A DNA stretch of 64,000 nucleotides from JAICMB01 sp963838885 (GCA_963838885.1 CAWITB010000020.1:78852-142851), one strand, 5' to 3'. Counted from the stretch's first letter, positions 54,900-64,000 are shown. Translations and numbers: made by a program. The notes: a model not told the origin generated them from the sequence alone.

Positions 54900-56459
54900 T
54901 TAAGCTTGGGCTGGGAAGATCGTGGGTTGCCAGTTGTGGGGAAGCAATTCGCTCAGCCGGGTAATGGACTGAGACGGCATGCGCGAGAGCACGTCGCGGA
55001 ACCAGGCAAACGGCTCGATGCCGGACCGCTTGCAGGAAGCGATGAAGCTCCGCAACACCGCTGCCGTCTTGCCGCCGCCGTCGCTGCCGAAGAACGTCCA
55101 GTTGCCGCGGCCCAGCGCGATATCGCGGTTGGCGCGTTCCGTGGCGCCGTTGTCAATCTCCAGCTCGCCGTCTTCCAAAAAGCGCGTCAGCGCGTCCCAC
55201 TGGTTCAGCGCATAGCGCATCGCGGCGCCGGATGGACTCTTCGGCAGCACCTCGGCTTGCAACTCCAGCAGATACTGATGGAGCTTTCCGAGCAGCCGCA
55301 TCGAGACGCGTTGCCGCAATGCCAGCCTTTGCTCCGCCGACAGCGACAGGGCCCTGGCGCGCTCCTCCACGGCATACAGGCGTGCAATGAGGTGCAGCGC
55401 CGGCGCCATGTGTGGCTCGTCAGATTCCATGGCCTTGAAGAAATACCTCCGGGCGTGCATCCAGCACCCGACCTCCGTCATACCGCGTTGCGATTTGAAA
55501 AATGCGTCATAGACGGAGTAGGCGTCCGCCTGCAGATAGCCTTTGTATCCTTCCAGAAACTTCGCCGGGCCGGCACGCGATCGCGTGGGCGTGTAGTCGT
55601 ACACGATCACCGGATGGTGCGCATCTCCGACATACGGCCAGATCCGCCCGGTCCTGGCAAAGGGAAGCTTGCGGTCCAGCACCTTCACGCTGGTGTCGTC
55701 GGTGCCGATCACCCTGGAACCCAGCACTTCCTTCTTCATCAACTGATACAAAGGACCGAGCAGTTCCGCGCACTGCGCCATCCAGCCGCCCATAGTTTTG
55801 CGCGAGATGTCGATGCCATGCCGCTCAAACATCTTCTCCTGCCGGTGCAGCGGTTGGTGGTCAGCCCATTTCGCCACGATCACTTGCGCCAGTAAGCTCG
55901 CTCCCGCCGTGCTCTTCTCGATCGGCTGCGGCGGCTTGGCGGCGGTCTTCACCGTGCAGTCGCAGGCGTACTTCAGGCAAACGTCCTGAATCACCTTCAT
56001 CGAGGCGGGGATGTATTCGTAGCGTTCGCTGGTATCTTCCGCAATCAGCCGCAGGTCCTTGCCGCAGCCATGACAATGCTTTTCCGCTTCGGCCAGGTCG
56101 TGAACAATGCGTTCGCGTTTCAGATGCCGCGCCAGAGGTTGACGCCCGCCGCGTTTCTGGCTTGTCGTTTCGTTCGGTTTCGGCCCTGCTCCCGCATCGC
56201 CATCCAGGTCGTCGTCGTCCTCGCCGGCAGCCGATTCGTCTTCCGTACTCCGTGCCTTCCAGGCCGCCTCGAACAATGCCAGCTGCTCTTTCGACAACTG
56301 CTCACTCTTGCGGTTACGCTGTGCTTCCAGCAGTTCGCGCAGCAGACTCTGATACTTGTTCTGCTCGGCGAGGGAACGATCCAGTTGTTCGGTCAGATCC
56401 ACGACGATCTTCCGCAGCGCCTCTGCATCCCGCGGCAAGCTGTTCGGATCGATGGCCAC
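54900..56459 (-). CDS. tnpC: IS66 transposase TnpC, copy 2
   Basis: 519 residues, identical in sequence to the copy-1 protein, all DDE motifs intact. Confidence 0.95.
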   Translation of the reverse strand: MAIDPNSLPRDAEALRKIVVDLTEQLDRSLAEQNKYQSLLRELLEAQRNRKSEQLSKEQLALFEAAWKARSTEDESAAGEDDDDLDGDAGAGPKPNETTSQKRGGRQPLARHLKRERIVHDLAEAEKHCHGCGKDLRLIAEDTSERYEYIPASMKVIQDVCLKYACDCTVKTAAKPPQPIEKSTAGASLLAQVIVAKWADHQPLHRQEKMFERHGIDISRKTMGGWMAQCAELLGPLYQLMKKEVLGSRVIGTDDTSVKVLDRKLPFARTGRIWPYVGDAHHPVIVYDYTPTRSRAGPAKFLEGYKGYLQADAYSVYDAFFKSQRGMTEVGCWMHARRYFFKAMESDEPHMAPALHLIARLYAVEERARALSLSAEQRLALRQRVSMRLLGKLHQYLLELQAEVLPKSPSGAAMRYALNQWDALTRFLEDGELEIDNGATERANRDIALGRGNWTFFGSDGGGKTAAVLRSFIASCKRSGIEPFAWFRDVLSRMPSQSITRLSELLPHNWQPTIFPAQA

Positions 56460-56524
56460 CGTGCCTATAGATTACGCGGAAACCAGCCCTTTTCCAAGTG
56501 AAAACAACATCACATAGAAATGCT

Positions 56525-56884
56525 TTATGCGACCGCGCGTCGATACCGTTTCCGTCGTTTCGCTGTGTTCAGATCGATGCCGCTCAGCAACGCTCCTAAT
56601 TCCTGCGCCGTGATCTCCCGCCGGCGCTCTCCGCCGGTATCGCCGAAAGGCACTGCGTACGTCCCTTCCTCGAGCCGCTTACTCCATACCGCGAAGCCGT
56701 CGCGGTCCCAGTACAAAATCTTGACCCGGTCCTTCCGCCGGCTGGTAAAGACAAACAGGTGTCCTGCAAAGGCGTCCAACTCCAGGTGCTCGCGCACCAG
56801 CGCCTGCAAACTGTCAAAGCTCTTGCGCATGTCGCACGGCGTCAGGCACAGATACACCCGCACGCTGGCCGGCAGGTGGATCAT
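56525..56884 (-). CDS. tnpB: IS66 accessory protein TnpB, copy 2
   Basis: 119 residues, identical to copy 1; overlaps tnpA by 4 bp. Confidence 0.93.
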   Translation of the reverse strand: MIHLPASVRVYLCLTPCDMRKSFDSLQALVREHLELDAFAGHLFVFTSRRKDRVKILYWDRDGFAVWSKRLEEGTYAVPFGDTGGERRREITAQELGALLSGIDLNTAKRRKRYRRAVA

Positions 56885-57210
56885 GCCCGTAACACGTCCA
56901 GTACAGCACGCAAGATCGCGGTGTCCACCCCACAACCAATGCGCAGCCGCTCGCCGCTCGCCAACACCAGTTCCAGCGCCGCCTCGGCCATGCGCTCCGG
57001 CCGGCGCGCGCTCCGTTCCACCAAAGCGAACCGCACCGGCCCCTTTTCCTGGAGCCGTTTGCGCCAGGCGTAGAAGGAGCACTCCGTCAGCCCGTGTTCC
57101 TTACAGAACTGCTTCACAGAGATTCCGCTGCGCTGTTGTGCAGCGATTCGTTCGGCCCACTCGTCTGTTTTCGCGATGCCCGGCTTCGTCTCGATGACAG
57201 TGTCGCTCAT
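56881..57210 (-). CDS. tnpA: IS66 accessory protein TnpA, copy 2
   Basis: 109 residues, identical to copy 1. Confidence 0.92.
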   Translation of the reverse strand: MSDTVIETKPGIAKTDEWAERIAAQQRSGISVKQFCKEHGLTECSFYAWRKRLQEKGPVRFALVERSARRPERMAEAALELVLASGERLRIGCGVDTAILRAVLDVLRA

Positions 57211-57268
57211 GACACCACAATGCAGCGCCGGCAGCTAGATCAGGAAGAGCGGTTCACGAGACGCTTAC

Positions 57269-57403
57269 CAAATTGAGCGTTTTCTGGATGCCGAGAGAAG
57301 CCGGAAATATATGCGGTCCGCATCTCTATTTGGCGACTTGGTTTTCGAGGCGCTGGACAGTATCGGCGAGAAGAATCGGTTCTACAGATTGCTCGTGGTC
57401 TGA
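57269..57403 (+). pseudogene. 3' end of the split nucleotidyltransferase gene
   Basis: Directly after the IS66 edge: QIERFLDAERSRKYMRSASL, then FGDLVFEALDSIGEKNRFYR and LLVV with a TGA at 57401. In frame with the middle fragment at 42266 once one copy of the 7-bp duplication (CTAATTG / CAAATTG, 6 of 7 identical) is removed. Orientation is opposite to the rest of the gene, as expected after an inversion. Confidence 0.85.
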
Positions 57404-57414
57404 ACGCCGCAAGT

Positions 57415-58908
57415 CTACTTCACGCCCGACATCAGTCTCTCCGTCGGCTTGACCATCAGAAACATCACGGCGGCGGCAACGAACGCGAATGCCGCGACGA
57501 CGCCGAATAGGGTGGGAACGGGCAGCGAGGCATACAGCGAGGCCGCGCGTCCGCCGAGATAATCTCCCACCGAAATCGACAGGAACCAGACGCCCATCAT
57601 GAGGCTCGCGACGCGCTCCGGCGCGAGTTTCGTCATGGCGCTCAAGCCTACGGGGCTCAGCGAGAGCTCGCCGAAGGTGTGACAGAGATACGTTACGACC
57701 AGCCACCACGGACTCACGCGGCCATGTCTCCCCGCGATCAAGGCGGCGGGCACGAGCACCGTAAATCCCAAGCCGACGAACAGCAGACCAATTGCGAATT
57801 TCGTGGGGCTGGAGGGTTCATGTTTGCCCAGGGCGATCCACAGCCACGCGAATATGGGCGCGAACACGATAATGAATAGCGCGTTCAAGGCCTGATACCA
57901 GCTTGCGGGGAAGTGGAACCCGAGGACGACATTGTTTGTGCCGCGATCGGCGAACAAGTTGAGCGAACTGCCGGCCTGCTCGAAAGCCGACCAGAAGACG
58001 CAGGCAGCGATGAATAAGACCAGAATGGCGAGCGCGCGCTTACGCTCTAGGGGCGACCAGCGCGGACCAAAAATCATCCATGTGAAGATGCCAACCGCGA
58101 TCGCCAGCAAACCAAAGCCGAAGGCATCGCCGATAATTTGAGCGGTGAGGTCCACGCGCCAAACACGCACGACAGCGACGATGACCGCCGCCACGGCCGC
58201 GGTAAGCAGGATCGCAATGAGCAATGCCCGTCGTCTTCCGCCCGGCTGCGCGGGCCGTACACCCGCTTCGCCGAGATGCCTCGCGCCGAGTGCGTACTGC
58301 ACGACGCCTACAACCATCCCGATCCCGGCGATGCCGAACCCGAAATGCCAATTGATCTTCTGTCCCACCCAGCCGCATATCAGCGGCGAGATGAAGGCGC
58401 CCAGATTGATGCCCATATAGAAAATCGAGAAGCCGGCATCGCGGCGATTGTCTCTCGGAGGATAAATCAGACCTACGATCGTGCTGACGTTGGGCTTCAA
58501 CAGGCCAGTGCCAAGAACGATCAGCAGCAGCCCGGTATAGAAGCTCGCGAGGCCGGTGGGGACGAGACAAAACTGGCCGGCGGCGATCAGGATGCCACCC
58601 CACAGCACGCTGCGGCGAGCGCCGAGCAAACGATCGGCAACCCAGCCGCCGGGAAGGCTTAACAGATATACGCTCGAGGCATACAGGCCATAAATAATGC
58701 CGGCCTTGGCGTCGTCGAAGCCGAGGCCGCCTTGGGCCGCGCTCGCGGTCATGAAGAGAATCAGCAGGGCGCGCAGGCCGTAGAAGCTGAAGCGCTCCCA
58801 CATCTCCGTGAAGAAGAGCGTCGCGAGGCCGCGCGGATGTCCGAAGAAGCGCGTGTCGGGCGCGGCGGGCTCCAGTGCAATATGCGAGGGGCGAGGCTCT
58901 ACCGGCAT
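57415..58908 (-). CDS. POT-family (proton-coupled) peptide MFS transporter
   Basis: 497 residues with about 13-14 hydrophobic helices. Signature motifs: FFTEMWERFSFYGLRALLIL (the ExxERFxYY-like proton-coupling motif, here E-x-x-E-R-F-S-F-Y), GGWVADRLLGARR (MFS loop), and the second POT signature FSIFYMGINLGAFISPLICG. Takes up di- and tripeptides with protons. Intact; transcribed towards the split nucleotidyltransferase end. Confidence 0.9.
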   Translation of the reverse strand: MPVEPRPSHIALEPAAPDTRFFGHPRGLATLFFTEMWERFSFYGLRALLILFMTASAAQGGLGFDDAKAGIIYGLYASSVYLLSLPGGWVADRLLGARRSVLWGGILIAAGQFCLVPTGLASFYTGLLLIVLGTGLLKPNVSTIVGLIYPPRDNRRDAGFSIFYMGINLGAFISPLICGWVGQKINWHFGFGIAGIGMVVGVVQYALGARHLGEAGVRPAQPGGRRRALLIAILLTAAVAAVIVAVVRVWRVDLTAQIIGDAFGFGLLAIAVGIFTWMIFGPRWSPLERKRALAILVLFIAACVFWSAFEQAGSSLNLFADRGTNNVVLGFHFPASWYQALNALFIIVFAPIFAWLWIALGKHEPSSPTKFAIGLLFVGLGFTVLVPAALIAGRHGRVSPWWLVVTYLCHTFGELSLSPVGLSAMTKLAPERVASLMMGVWFLSISVGDYLGGRAASLYASLPVPTLFGVVAAFAFVAAAVMFLMVKPTERLMSGVK

Positions 58909-59006
58909 TCAAATTCAGTATCGGACAATCGTTGATGGATCGCGCCGCGCCGCTCGAACATGGCGTAGAATCTGGCGCTGGGAATTTTCCAACGCAACCG
59001 CTGCGG

Positions 59007-59567
59007 TTAGGTCCGCGCGCTATAGATCAGCTTCAAACACAGGAATAGAGCGCCGACCGCGAACCCGAGCACGGCCTGGTATTCCTCGTTCCGAACGTAA
59101 CGTGACCAGCGGAAGCTGCCGGCGCGGCCTCCAAAGCTGAAGCGTGGAACAAATGCCGGAACGCGGCGGGCATAGAGGTCGTAGGAGGGGAAGAGCTTGC
59201 GCAGATGCTGCTCCTCCAGCTCGACCACGGGCAGATACACCAGCAGAAACACCGCGGCGAAGATCGCGGCCAGGACGGCGCGGCGCGATGCGGCGACGAG
59301 TCCGGCGGCCACCAGCAGCGTTCCTATATACAGAGGATTGCGCACATAAGAGTACGGACCGGTTTCCGCCAGCGCCATGTTTTTCTCCAGGTGACCGGCG
59401 GCCCAGCCGCGCAGCAGGAGCCCGAGCACACTCACCGGCAGCCCGTAGGCAAGCGAGGCCGGCGAGGGCCGCGAGAGCCACGCGAACGCGATTACCAGTA
59501 CGAATCCAAACGGCACGCGCAAACGCGCGACAAGATCGGCGTATGGCTTGGGGAACGGACTAGTCAA
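59007..59567 (-). CDS. Isoprenylcysteine carboxyl methyltransferase-like membrane protein
   Basis: 186 residues from TTG 59567 (8-bp overlap with the upstream glycosyltransferase), the start that matches the family; a longer frame upstream is arginine-rich and overlaps that gene. Four hydrophobic helices and the motif GPYSYVRNPLYIGTLLVAAG then EEQHLRKLFPSYDLYARRVP, typical of ICMT/phospholipid methyltransferase-like enzymes. S-adenosylmethionine-dependent methylation of a lipid or protein cysteine is likely. The C-terminal ~45 residues after VPRF form an extra hydrophobic segment. Confidence 0.8.
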   Translation of the reverse strand: MTSPFPKPYADLVARLRVPFGFVLVIAFAWLSRPSPASLAYGLPVSVLGLLLRGWAAGHLEKNMALAETGPYSYVRNPLYIGTLLVAAGLVAASRRAVLAAIFAAVFLLVYLPVVELEEQHLRKLFPSYDLYARRVPAFVPRFSFGGRAGSFRWSRYVRNEEYQAVLGFAVGALFLCLKLIYSART

Positions 59568-60531
59568 CCTGAGACGCCGCTCCCGCTTTCGGGCGCTCCA
59601 GCACGGCGCGCAAATTCTCGAAAACTTCATCCGGCGTAATGGAGTGCATGTCGGGGCCCGAGGCCGCCCCACGCTTGTACGTCGTCACGGCGCCGGGATT
59701 CCGGAGCACTACAAAAGAGCCGCCGTATGGACCTGTCTGCGCCGGATCGGTCGGACCGTAGACGGCCACGCCGGGCTTCCCCAAAGCAGCGGCAATATGG
59801 AGCGGACCGCTGTCGACGCCGACCACGGCCGTAGCGCGCCGCGTGGCATGGATCAATCCCGGAATGCCCGAGACGTGCGAAATCGCGCCGTCGCAGCGGA
59901 TCGGCGCGGGACCATTCACCACCAGCGGCAGAGCGCACTCTCGCCGCAGCCGCTCGCTCAATACGGAGTAGTATTCCATCGGCCACTGCTTCGAGCCCCA
60001 GCCCGCCGAGGGGCTGGCAAGAACGAAATCGCCATCGGGAAGCGAGCCCTCCGGCCATCCCTCCGGCAGCGGAAACGCATGCAGCGGTTCGACAGCGCCC
60101 GCCGCGGCTGCCAGATCCAGATACTTGTCGACGCGATGAATCGATCCCGAATGCGCCCGCGTGGAATAAAACCAAGCCGCGGCGGTCTCGCGGGCGCACT
60201 CGGCATCGAAACCAAACAGCCGCGCCGGACGCGAGCAGGCGGCCACCAAGGCCGATTTGATCAAGCCCTGAAAATCCACGGCGATGTCGAAGCGCCGGCG
60301 GCGCAGTTCGCTCCACTCACGCATGATGCCCCCCATCGCGCCGGAATCGAGCGTCACAAGCCGATCGACGAAAGGATTCCCGGCTAGCAGATGGCGCCAT
60401 TTCGACTCCACCACCCAGGTGATTTCGGAACCGGGCATTTCCTGCTTCAAGGTGGCAACGGCGGGCAGCGTATGCACGATGTCCCCCATTGCGCCGAGGC
60501 GCACCACCAGAATTCGCGGGCATCGCGTCAC
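59560..60531 (-). CDS. waaC: Glycosyltransferase family 9, heptosyltransferase I-like
   Basis: 323 residues. N-terminal ILVVRLGAMGDIVHTLPAVA, then ITWVVESKWRHLL, DFQGLIKSALVA and ASPSAGWGSKQWPMEYY, with the C-terminal VVGVDSGPLHIAAALGKPGV and YGPTDPAQTGPYG, all hallmarks of WaaC-like heptosyltransferases. Adds heptose to the lipopolysaccharide inner core using ADP-heptose. Overlaps the next gene upstream by 4 bp (ATGA). The exact sugar is inferred from family and neighbours. Confidence 0.9.
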   Translation of the reverse strand: MTRCPRILVVRLGAMGDIVHTLPAVATLKQEMPGSEITWVVESKWRHLLAGNPFVDRLVTLDSGAMGGIMREWSELRRRRFDIAVDFQGLIKSALVAACSRPARLFGFDAECARETAAAWFYSTRAHSGSIHRVDKYLDLAAAAGAVEPLHAFPLPEGWPEGSLPDGDFVLASPSAGWGSKQWPMEYYSVLSERLRRECALPLVVNGPAPIRCDGAISHVSGIPGLIHATRRATAVVGVDSGPLHIAAALGKPGVAVYGPTDPAQTGPYGGSFVVLRNPGAVTTYKRGAASGPDMHSITPDEVFENLRAVLERPKAGAASQVD

Positions 60532-60872
60532 GCCGGCGCTCCGCTGGCGCGCCGCAGCACATGCTCGAGGAGGCGGCGCGTGACTCCGTCGTCGGGGGTC
60601 TCATTTCCGTCCGCGGCGCCATCCGCGATCACGACATAGTCGACGGCGGCGAGAGCGGCCACTAATTCGGCGCGGGCTTGCGGCGGCAGCAAGGGGCGCC
60701 GGCCGCTCTCGATCTCCACAATCAACAGATGCTCCGGCGAGGCCGCCTCGCGCAAAATGCGGGCATGTTCGGCCAGCAACGGATCGAAACGTCCGCGAAA
60801 CCAGCGGGCGGGCCGCTGCCGCGCTATTTCGTGAGCGCGCTCAGAGGCGACAATCTTATCCCGGGTGTCCAA
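60528..60872 (-). CDS. HldE-like nucleotidyltransferase domain protein, active site lost
   Basis: 114 residues. Aligns by eye with the D-glycero-beta-D-manno-heptose 1-phosphate adenylyltransferase domain of HldE: start KIVASERAHEIARQ, middle FDPLLAEHARILREA, end RAELVAALAAVDYVVIADG (family: LLAALACVDYVVLFD). In active enzymes the middle reads FDLLHAGH; here the HxGH nucleotide-binding motif is replaced by LAEH. So the fold is probably kept but catalysis is doubtful. It overlaps waaC by 4 bp and lies in the heptose cluster, suggesting a regulatory or structural role, or an early decay product. Confidence 0.7.
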   Translation of the reverse strand: MDTRDKIVASERAHEIARQRPARWFRGRFDPLLAEHARILREAASPEHLLIVEIESGRRPLLPPQARAELVAALAAVDYVVIADGAADGNETPDDGVTRRLLEHVLRRASGAPA

Positions 60873-60891
60873 CTCTCAACCATAGAACAGG

Positions 60892-61889
60892 TCAGGAGAC
60901 CCGTTCCACTCCTTCGAGGAGATCCAAAGCCTCCGCGGCCACTCGCGCGGCGCCGACGCGCGACATGCAGCGATGATCGATCGGGCATTGGCGCAGCAGG
61001 CAGGGGCTGCACTCCACCGGCTCGCGAACCACGCGCGCGAATTCGCCCGTGGGACCGGTCGCAACGTCGTCTGTCGAGCCGAATACCGCAACCGTCGGGA
61101 CGCCCAGAGCGGACGCTATGTGCATCGCCCCGGAATCGTTCGTCAGGAAGATCTCGCACTCCGAGACCAGATCGATAAACTCGGCCAGGCTTGTGGCGCC
61201 GGCGTAGTTTGTCACCCGATGGCCGTTCAACATGTGGGCGATGCGGTCGCAAAGGCGCGCTCGCTTGCGGACCCGAACAGGGCGATTGCGGCTCCGCGCG
61301 CTTCGGCGAGCTGCGCGGCCGCTTCCGCGAAACGCTCGGGCAGCCATTGTTTGGCGGTCCCATAGGCCGCTCCGGGACTAACGCCGATCGTCCCCCGCGA
61401 CTGCCTTTTATTCGCCGCGTCCAGCCGGATCGCGTCGCCAACGGGCAGGATCGAGATGCCCGCGCGGCGCAGCAGCTCAAGATAATAGAATCGCTGATGC
61501 CGCGGGATCTAAGCGCGCGGCGGCGTGATCGCGCGGGTCAGCAGCAAGCCGCGCCCGTCGCGGTTGTAGCCGATCCGCACCGGTATGCGCGCCAGCCATG
61601 TCAGCAGCGCCGCATCGAAGGAGTTGGGCAAGAGAATGGCGCAATCGAAGGCGCGCGCACGCAAGATCCGCGCCGTGCGCCAGCGCGCGCCATCATGCGC
61701 GATCACTTCGTTGGCGAAGGACTCCCGCCGGTACAGATCCGCAACCCAGGGCCGTGCCAACACGGCTATATGCGCGCGCGGAAAACGATCGCGAATTGCG
61801 CGCAACGCGGGCAGGCTCATGACGGCATCGCCGACCCAGTTCGTCGCACGCACTAAAATGTTCGAGTATTCCACGCTGTTCCGCTCCAT
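60892..61889 (-). pseudogene. waaF: Glycosyltransferase family 9, heptosyltransferase II-like, broken
   Basis: N-terminal part (61889-61509) is intact: ILVRATNWVGDAVMSLPALR, a strong WaaF hallmark. A TAG stops it after ITPPRA. The same frame then continues IPRHQRFYYLELLRRAGISI, VSPGAAYGTAKQWLPERFAE, until a shift near 61262; the last part (RIAHMLNGHRV, LTNDSGAMHIASALGVPTVA, FGSTDDVATGP) ends at 60892. So there is one nonsense change and one frameshift. The nonsense change is a substitution, so not simply an indel artefact. Adjacent (no gap) to the SH3-like gene. Confidence 0.8.
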
Positions 61890-63121
61890 CTAACGATTGA
61901 AGAGCTTCGAAATGCGGTCCTTGACCCGCCCATACCAGGACACCTCTTTAACCGGCGGGCGGTTCTGGGCGATCGCGATCATGGGAACATCTTCAGGATT
62001 CGATGTTTGATAGCGCTCTGTCGAGACCACGTTCAGCCGATAGCCGTTAAAGACGTAGGTCTTACGGTATAGCGCCCCATCATCGCCCTCGAGAATCAGC
62101 GAAAAGCCCGGATTCTCCCCCGATGTATTCACTTCCACGGGATAGTGCCCTACGACGCCGCGCTGCACATATGCCGTTTCGTAGCGGTGATGGCGGCGGC
62201 TCCACACGAAGACTCGGAAGCCGTCGAACTCGTAGGGCTCGGAGCCCTTGGCGATGGTGGTCCACAGCCAGTTGTCTTTTTGCGCGCCATCGTCGTCGAC
62301 CTTGCCCAAAGAGAAATATGACGTAATTCGATGCCCCTCGGCATACTGCGCCACGTCGTCGGGAATCGCCATGCTGACCATGCGCGCCATAACCCAGCCG
62401 GCCTTACCATCTTTGGTGCGGACCAAGTACCAGTCTTCGAGAGGTATCGGCTTGGGTGGCTCGACGGGATTGGCGCGTTGCGGTGGGCGATCGGCCGGCT
62501 TCTCAACCGTTCTCGACATCTCGAGCCAATCTCTGGGAGGCAGCGGCGCGGCGGGCATGGGCGGCACAGGAATCTTGCCTTTCTCCTTCGCCTGTTCCTT
62601 GCGCCGCATTGGCCGGGGCTTGGGAACCGGAGCCAGAATGCGCGGCGGAGGCGGCTGTACGCGCGGCGTCAGGCGGTGCTCCAGAACTTCGACTTTGGTC
62701 CCTTCCTTTAGCAGCTCGAATCCGGGCGAGGTGCGATTCGGCTCGGCGTGCATGTTGACCGCCTCGAAAACGTTTGCGACTCCTTCAGCCGGCATTCTTT
62801 TCGCATTGGCGGCGAGGCGGTCGAGATCCGCCATCTGGTCCGGCAGCAATAATTGACGAGTATCGGTCCACCAACGATACCGCTCTGGGTCCGCACCTTC
62901 ACGAAGCGCCGCTTGTATTCGACGATGTCGAGCTTGTCTCCGTGGTTGACCGTCGCCACCGTAGGCGTTTTCGGATTAAGCTCCTGCCGGATGTTCAGCG
63001 TCGTGGGACCGGCGTAGGCGTGCTCTAACGCGGGACTGCGGCCGGGAACGGCTTCATCCGACTCGCACGAGACGAGAAGCAGCAGCAGTGGGCTGAGCAG
63101 GAGCGCGCGAACAAATGTCAC
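61890..63121 (-). pseudogene. SH3b-domain lipoprotein, one frameshift
   Basis: N-terminal piece from 63121: hydrophobic signal ending LLVSC (lipobox), then a bacterial SH3 domain (AGPTTLNIRQELNPKTPTVA, HGDKLDIVEYKRRFVKVRTQ). At about 62872 the frame shifts (GTTGGTGGACC) and continues WTDTRQLLLPDQMADLDRLA, a second SH3-like domain, a Pro-rich linker and a long C-terminal domain to 61890. Joined length is about 410 residues. Likely an outer-membrane or cell-wall-associated lipoprotein. The same strand as waaF, directly adjoining it. Confidence 0.7.
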
Positions 63122-63154
63122 GACCGAAGCGTTTCTGCTGTTAGTTTAACAGTA

Positions 63155-63347
63155 ATGGCTAAAGAGGACGCGCTCGAACAAGCGGAATTTTACTGTCCCA
63201 ATTGCAACAGCGCCGTAACCGACCCGCTGGTTTGCGGCGACTGCTCCTATCATTTGCCGCCGCTGCGGAACGCCTCTCGAACGGATCGACGATCTCGGCA
63301 TCGGCGAGAGTAGTCACAAAGCCATGCCGGCCAAAGATCTCATTTAG
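63155..63347 (+). pseudogene. Small zinc-ribbon protein, frameshifted
   Basis: ATG 63155 opens MAKEDALEQAEFYCPNCNSA and LVCGDC; the next frame continues PIICRRCGTPLERIDDLGIG to TAG at 63345. Four CxxC pairs form a rubredoxin-like zinc ribbon. A single-base change near 63245-63260 separates the two frames. The last part overlaps the start of the permease. Function unknown. Confidence 0.55.
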
Positions 63348-64000
63348 CATTCCGCACGCTCCGTAAAAGTCCCGTGTTCGCGATCACCGCCGTGGTTACC
63401 ATTGCCCTCGGCATTGCGGCCAGCACCGCGATCTTCAGCGTCACGAACGCGGTGTTGCTGCGTCCGCTGCCCTACCGCGATCCCAGCCGGCTGGTGCTGG
63501 CGTGCAGCGACATGCGGCGGCGCAACGTGAAGGATTTTCCGTTCTCGAATGCCGACTTTCTCGATCTGCGGAATGGCGCAAAGAATACGTTCGAAGATTT
63601 CGCCGCCGTCAATACCGGCCGAGGCTCCGTGCCGCGCGCCGACGGCGTTCCGGAGCAGGTTCGCTTCGCCGCTGTATCGACTAACTTTTTCCGTCTAATG
63701 GGCGCGCGAGTTGCCTTTGGGAGGGATTTCCAAGCTTCCGACGGGCTGCCGCAACCGCCCTTGCCGCCGGCCGGAACCGCCGCGGGAGCGCCGCCGCAGC
63801 AACGGCTTCCGGTATACGCCGTCGTCAGCTATGAGTATTTCGAGCGGCGCTTCGGAGGCAACACGTCGGTTCTCGGCCAAACTCTTCCCACCGGCGGAGG
63901 CCCCGCGCCAGTCGTGGTAGGCGTGTTGGGCCCCGGTTTCGAGCTGCTCTTTCCGCCGCAATCCGGCATAGAACAGTTCCCCGATATCTGGTTTGCGGCG
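63323..64000 (+). CDS. MacB/FtsX-type (ADOP family) ABC transporter permease, 5' part
   Basis: From ATG 63323 (MPAKDLI) the family start continues, after one missing base in the T run at 63343-63345, as FRTLRKSPVFAITAVVTIAL, GIAASTAIFSVTNAVLLRPL and a periplasmic MacB-core domain (VPEQVRFAAVSTNFFRLMGA, AVVSYEYFERRFGGNTSVLG). The reading is open to the window end. ADOP permeases (acidobacterial duplicated orphan permeases) have two FtsX domains and usually lack their own ATPase gene nearby. If the missing T is a sequencing error, the gene is intact up to the edge. Confidence 0.75.

Larger units (their letters stand above)
54842..57268 (-). mobile_element. IS66-family insertion sequence, copy 2
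   Basis: 2427 bp, same length and proteins as copy 1 but opposite orientation. Flanks do not match each other but match those of copy 1 crosswise. Inverted copies of this size are good substrates for homologous recombination and also for mis-assembly from short reads. Confidence 0.95.

Overview
The window reads like a high-GC member of the Acidobacteriota, close in style to Bryobacterales/Solibacter. This is inferred from gene content, not from a marker gene. The clues are PEP-CTERM proteins, a MacB/FtsX-type (ADOP) permease, a remnant of a Ser/Thr kinase with a TolB-like tail, a TamB-like protein, a PQQ dehydrogenase, a GH27 alpha-galactosidase, and many decayed genes and insertion sequences.

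Layout. 1-25 kb is accessory and envelope material: the 3' part of a TamB-like gene, PEP-CTERM proteins, a PQQ dehydrogenase beside a YVTN propeller protein, an ABC exporter pair, a YhdH/AcuI oxidoreductase, a TPR lipoprotein, an SDR, a BtuB-like TonB receptor under a clear cobalamin riboswitch, a PAP2 protein, alpha-galactosidase, a DUF72 protein flanked by a degenerate ~69-bp tandem repeat, and signal peptidase I. 27.3-31.6 kb is a tightly coupled lpdA-lipB-E2-DUF1572 operon. 32.3-35.7 kb carries rpoD, nrdR and a flippase-like membrane protein. 35.8-39.7 kb is a five-gene overlapping operon: ECF sigma factor, zinc-finger anti-sigma factor, and three envelope proteins that each carry the same LiaF/DUF5668-like membrane motif, the last ending in a DUF4097 domain. 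57.4-63.1 kb holds a POT peptide transporter and a heptosyltransferase (LPS core) cluster. The right edge is the start of a MacB/FtsX permease.

The most notable structure is 39.7-57.4 kb. Two IS66 copies of equal length (2427 bp), with identical translated transposition proteins, lie in opposite orientation at 39839-42265 and 54842-57268. Their outer and inner flanks pair crosswise. The base sequence left of copy 1 joins in frame with the sequence left of copy 2 to rebuild a complete 74-residue membrane coiled-coil protein. The sequence right of copy 1 joins in frame with the sequence right of copy 2 to rebuild the C-terminus of a nucleotidyltransferase. The 7-bp target duplications also pair crosswise. 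The 12.6 kb between the copies (aspS, hisS, carbonic-anhydrase-like protein, a DEDD exonuclease/nucleotidyltransferase pair, a toxin-antitoxin-like pair and several wrecks) has therefore been inverted by recombination between the IS copies, or has been joined the wrong way round in assembly. A second IS cluster (42379-45320, flanked by a 16-17 bp duplication) also interrupts the nucleotidyltransferase, so that gene now lies in three pieces.

Gene decay is widespread but uneven. At least ten accessory genes carry frameshifts, stops or deletions (YgjP-like, DUF433/DUF5615, DUF892, TPR lipoprotein, PEP-CTERM, btuB, resolvase, MFS, kinase, recQ, waaF, SH3 lipoprotein), while all housekeeping genes are intact. 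That pattern favours real pseudogenization over uniform sequencing error, though a few breaks lie in short base runs and could be errors. No tRNA, rRNA or CRISPR array was seen.
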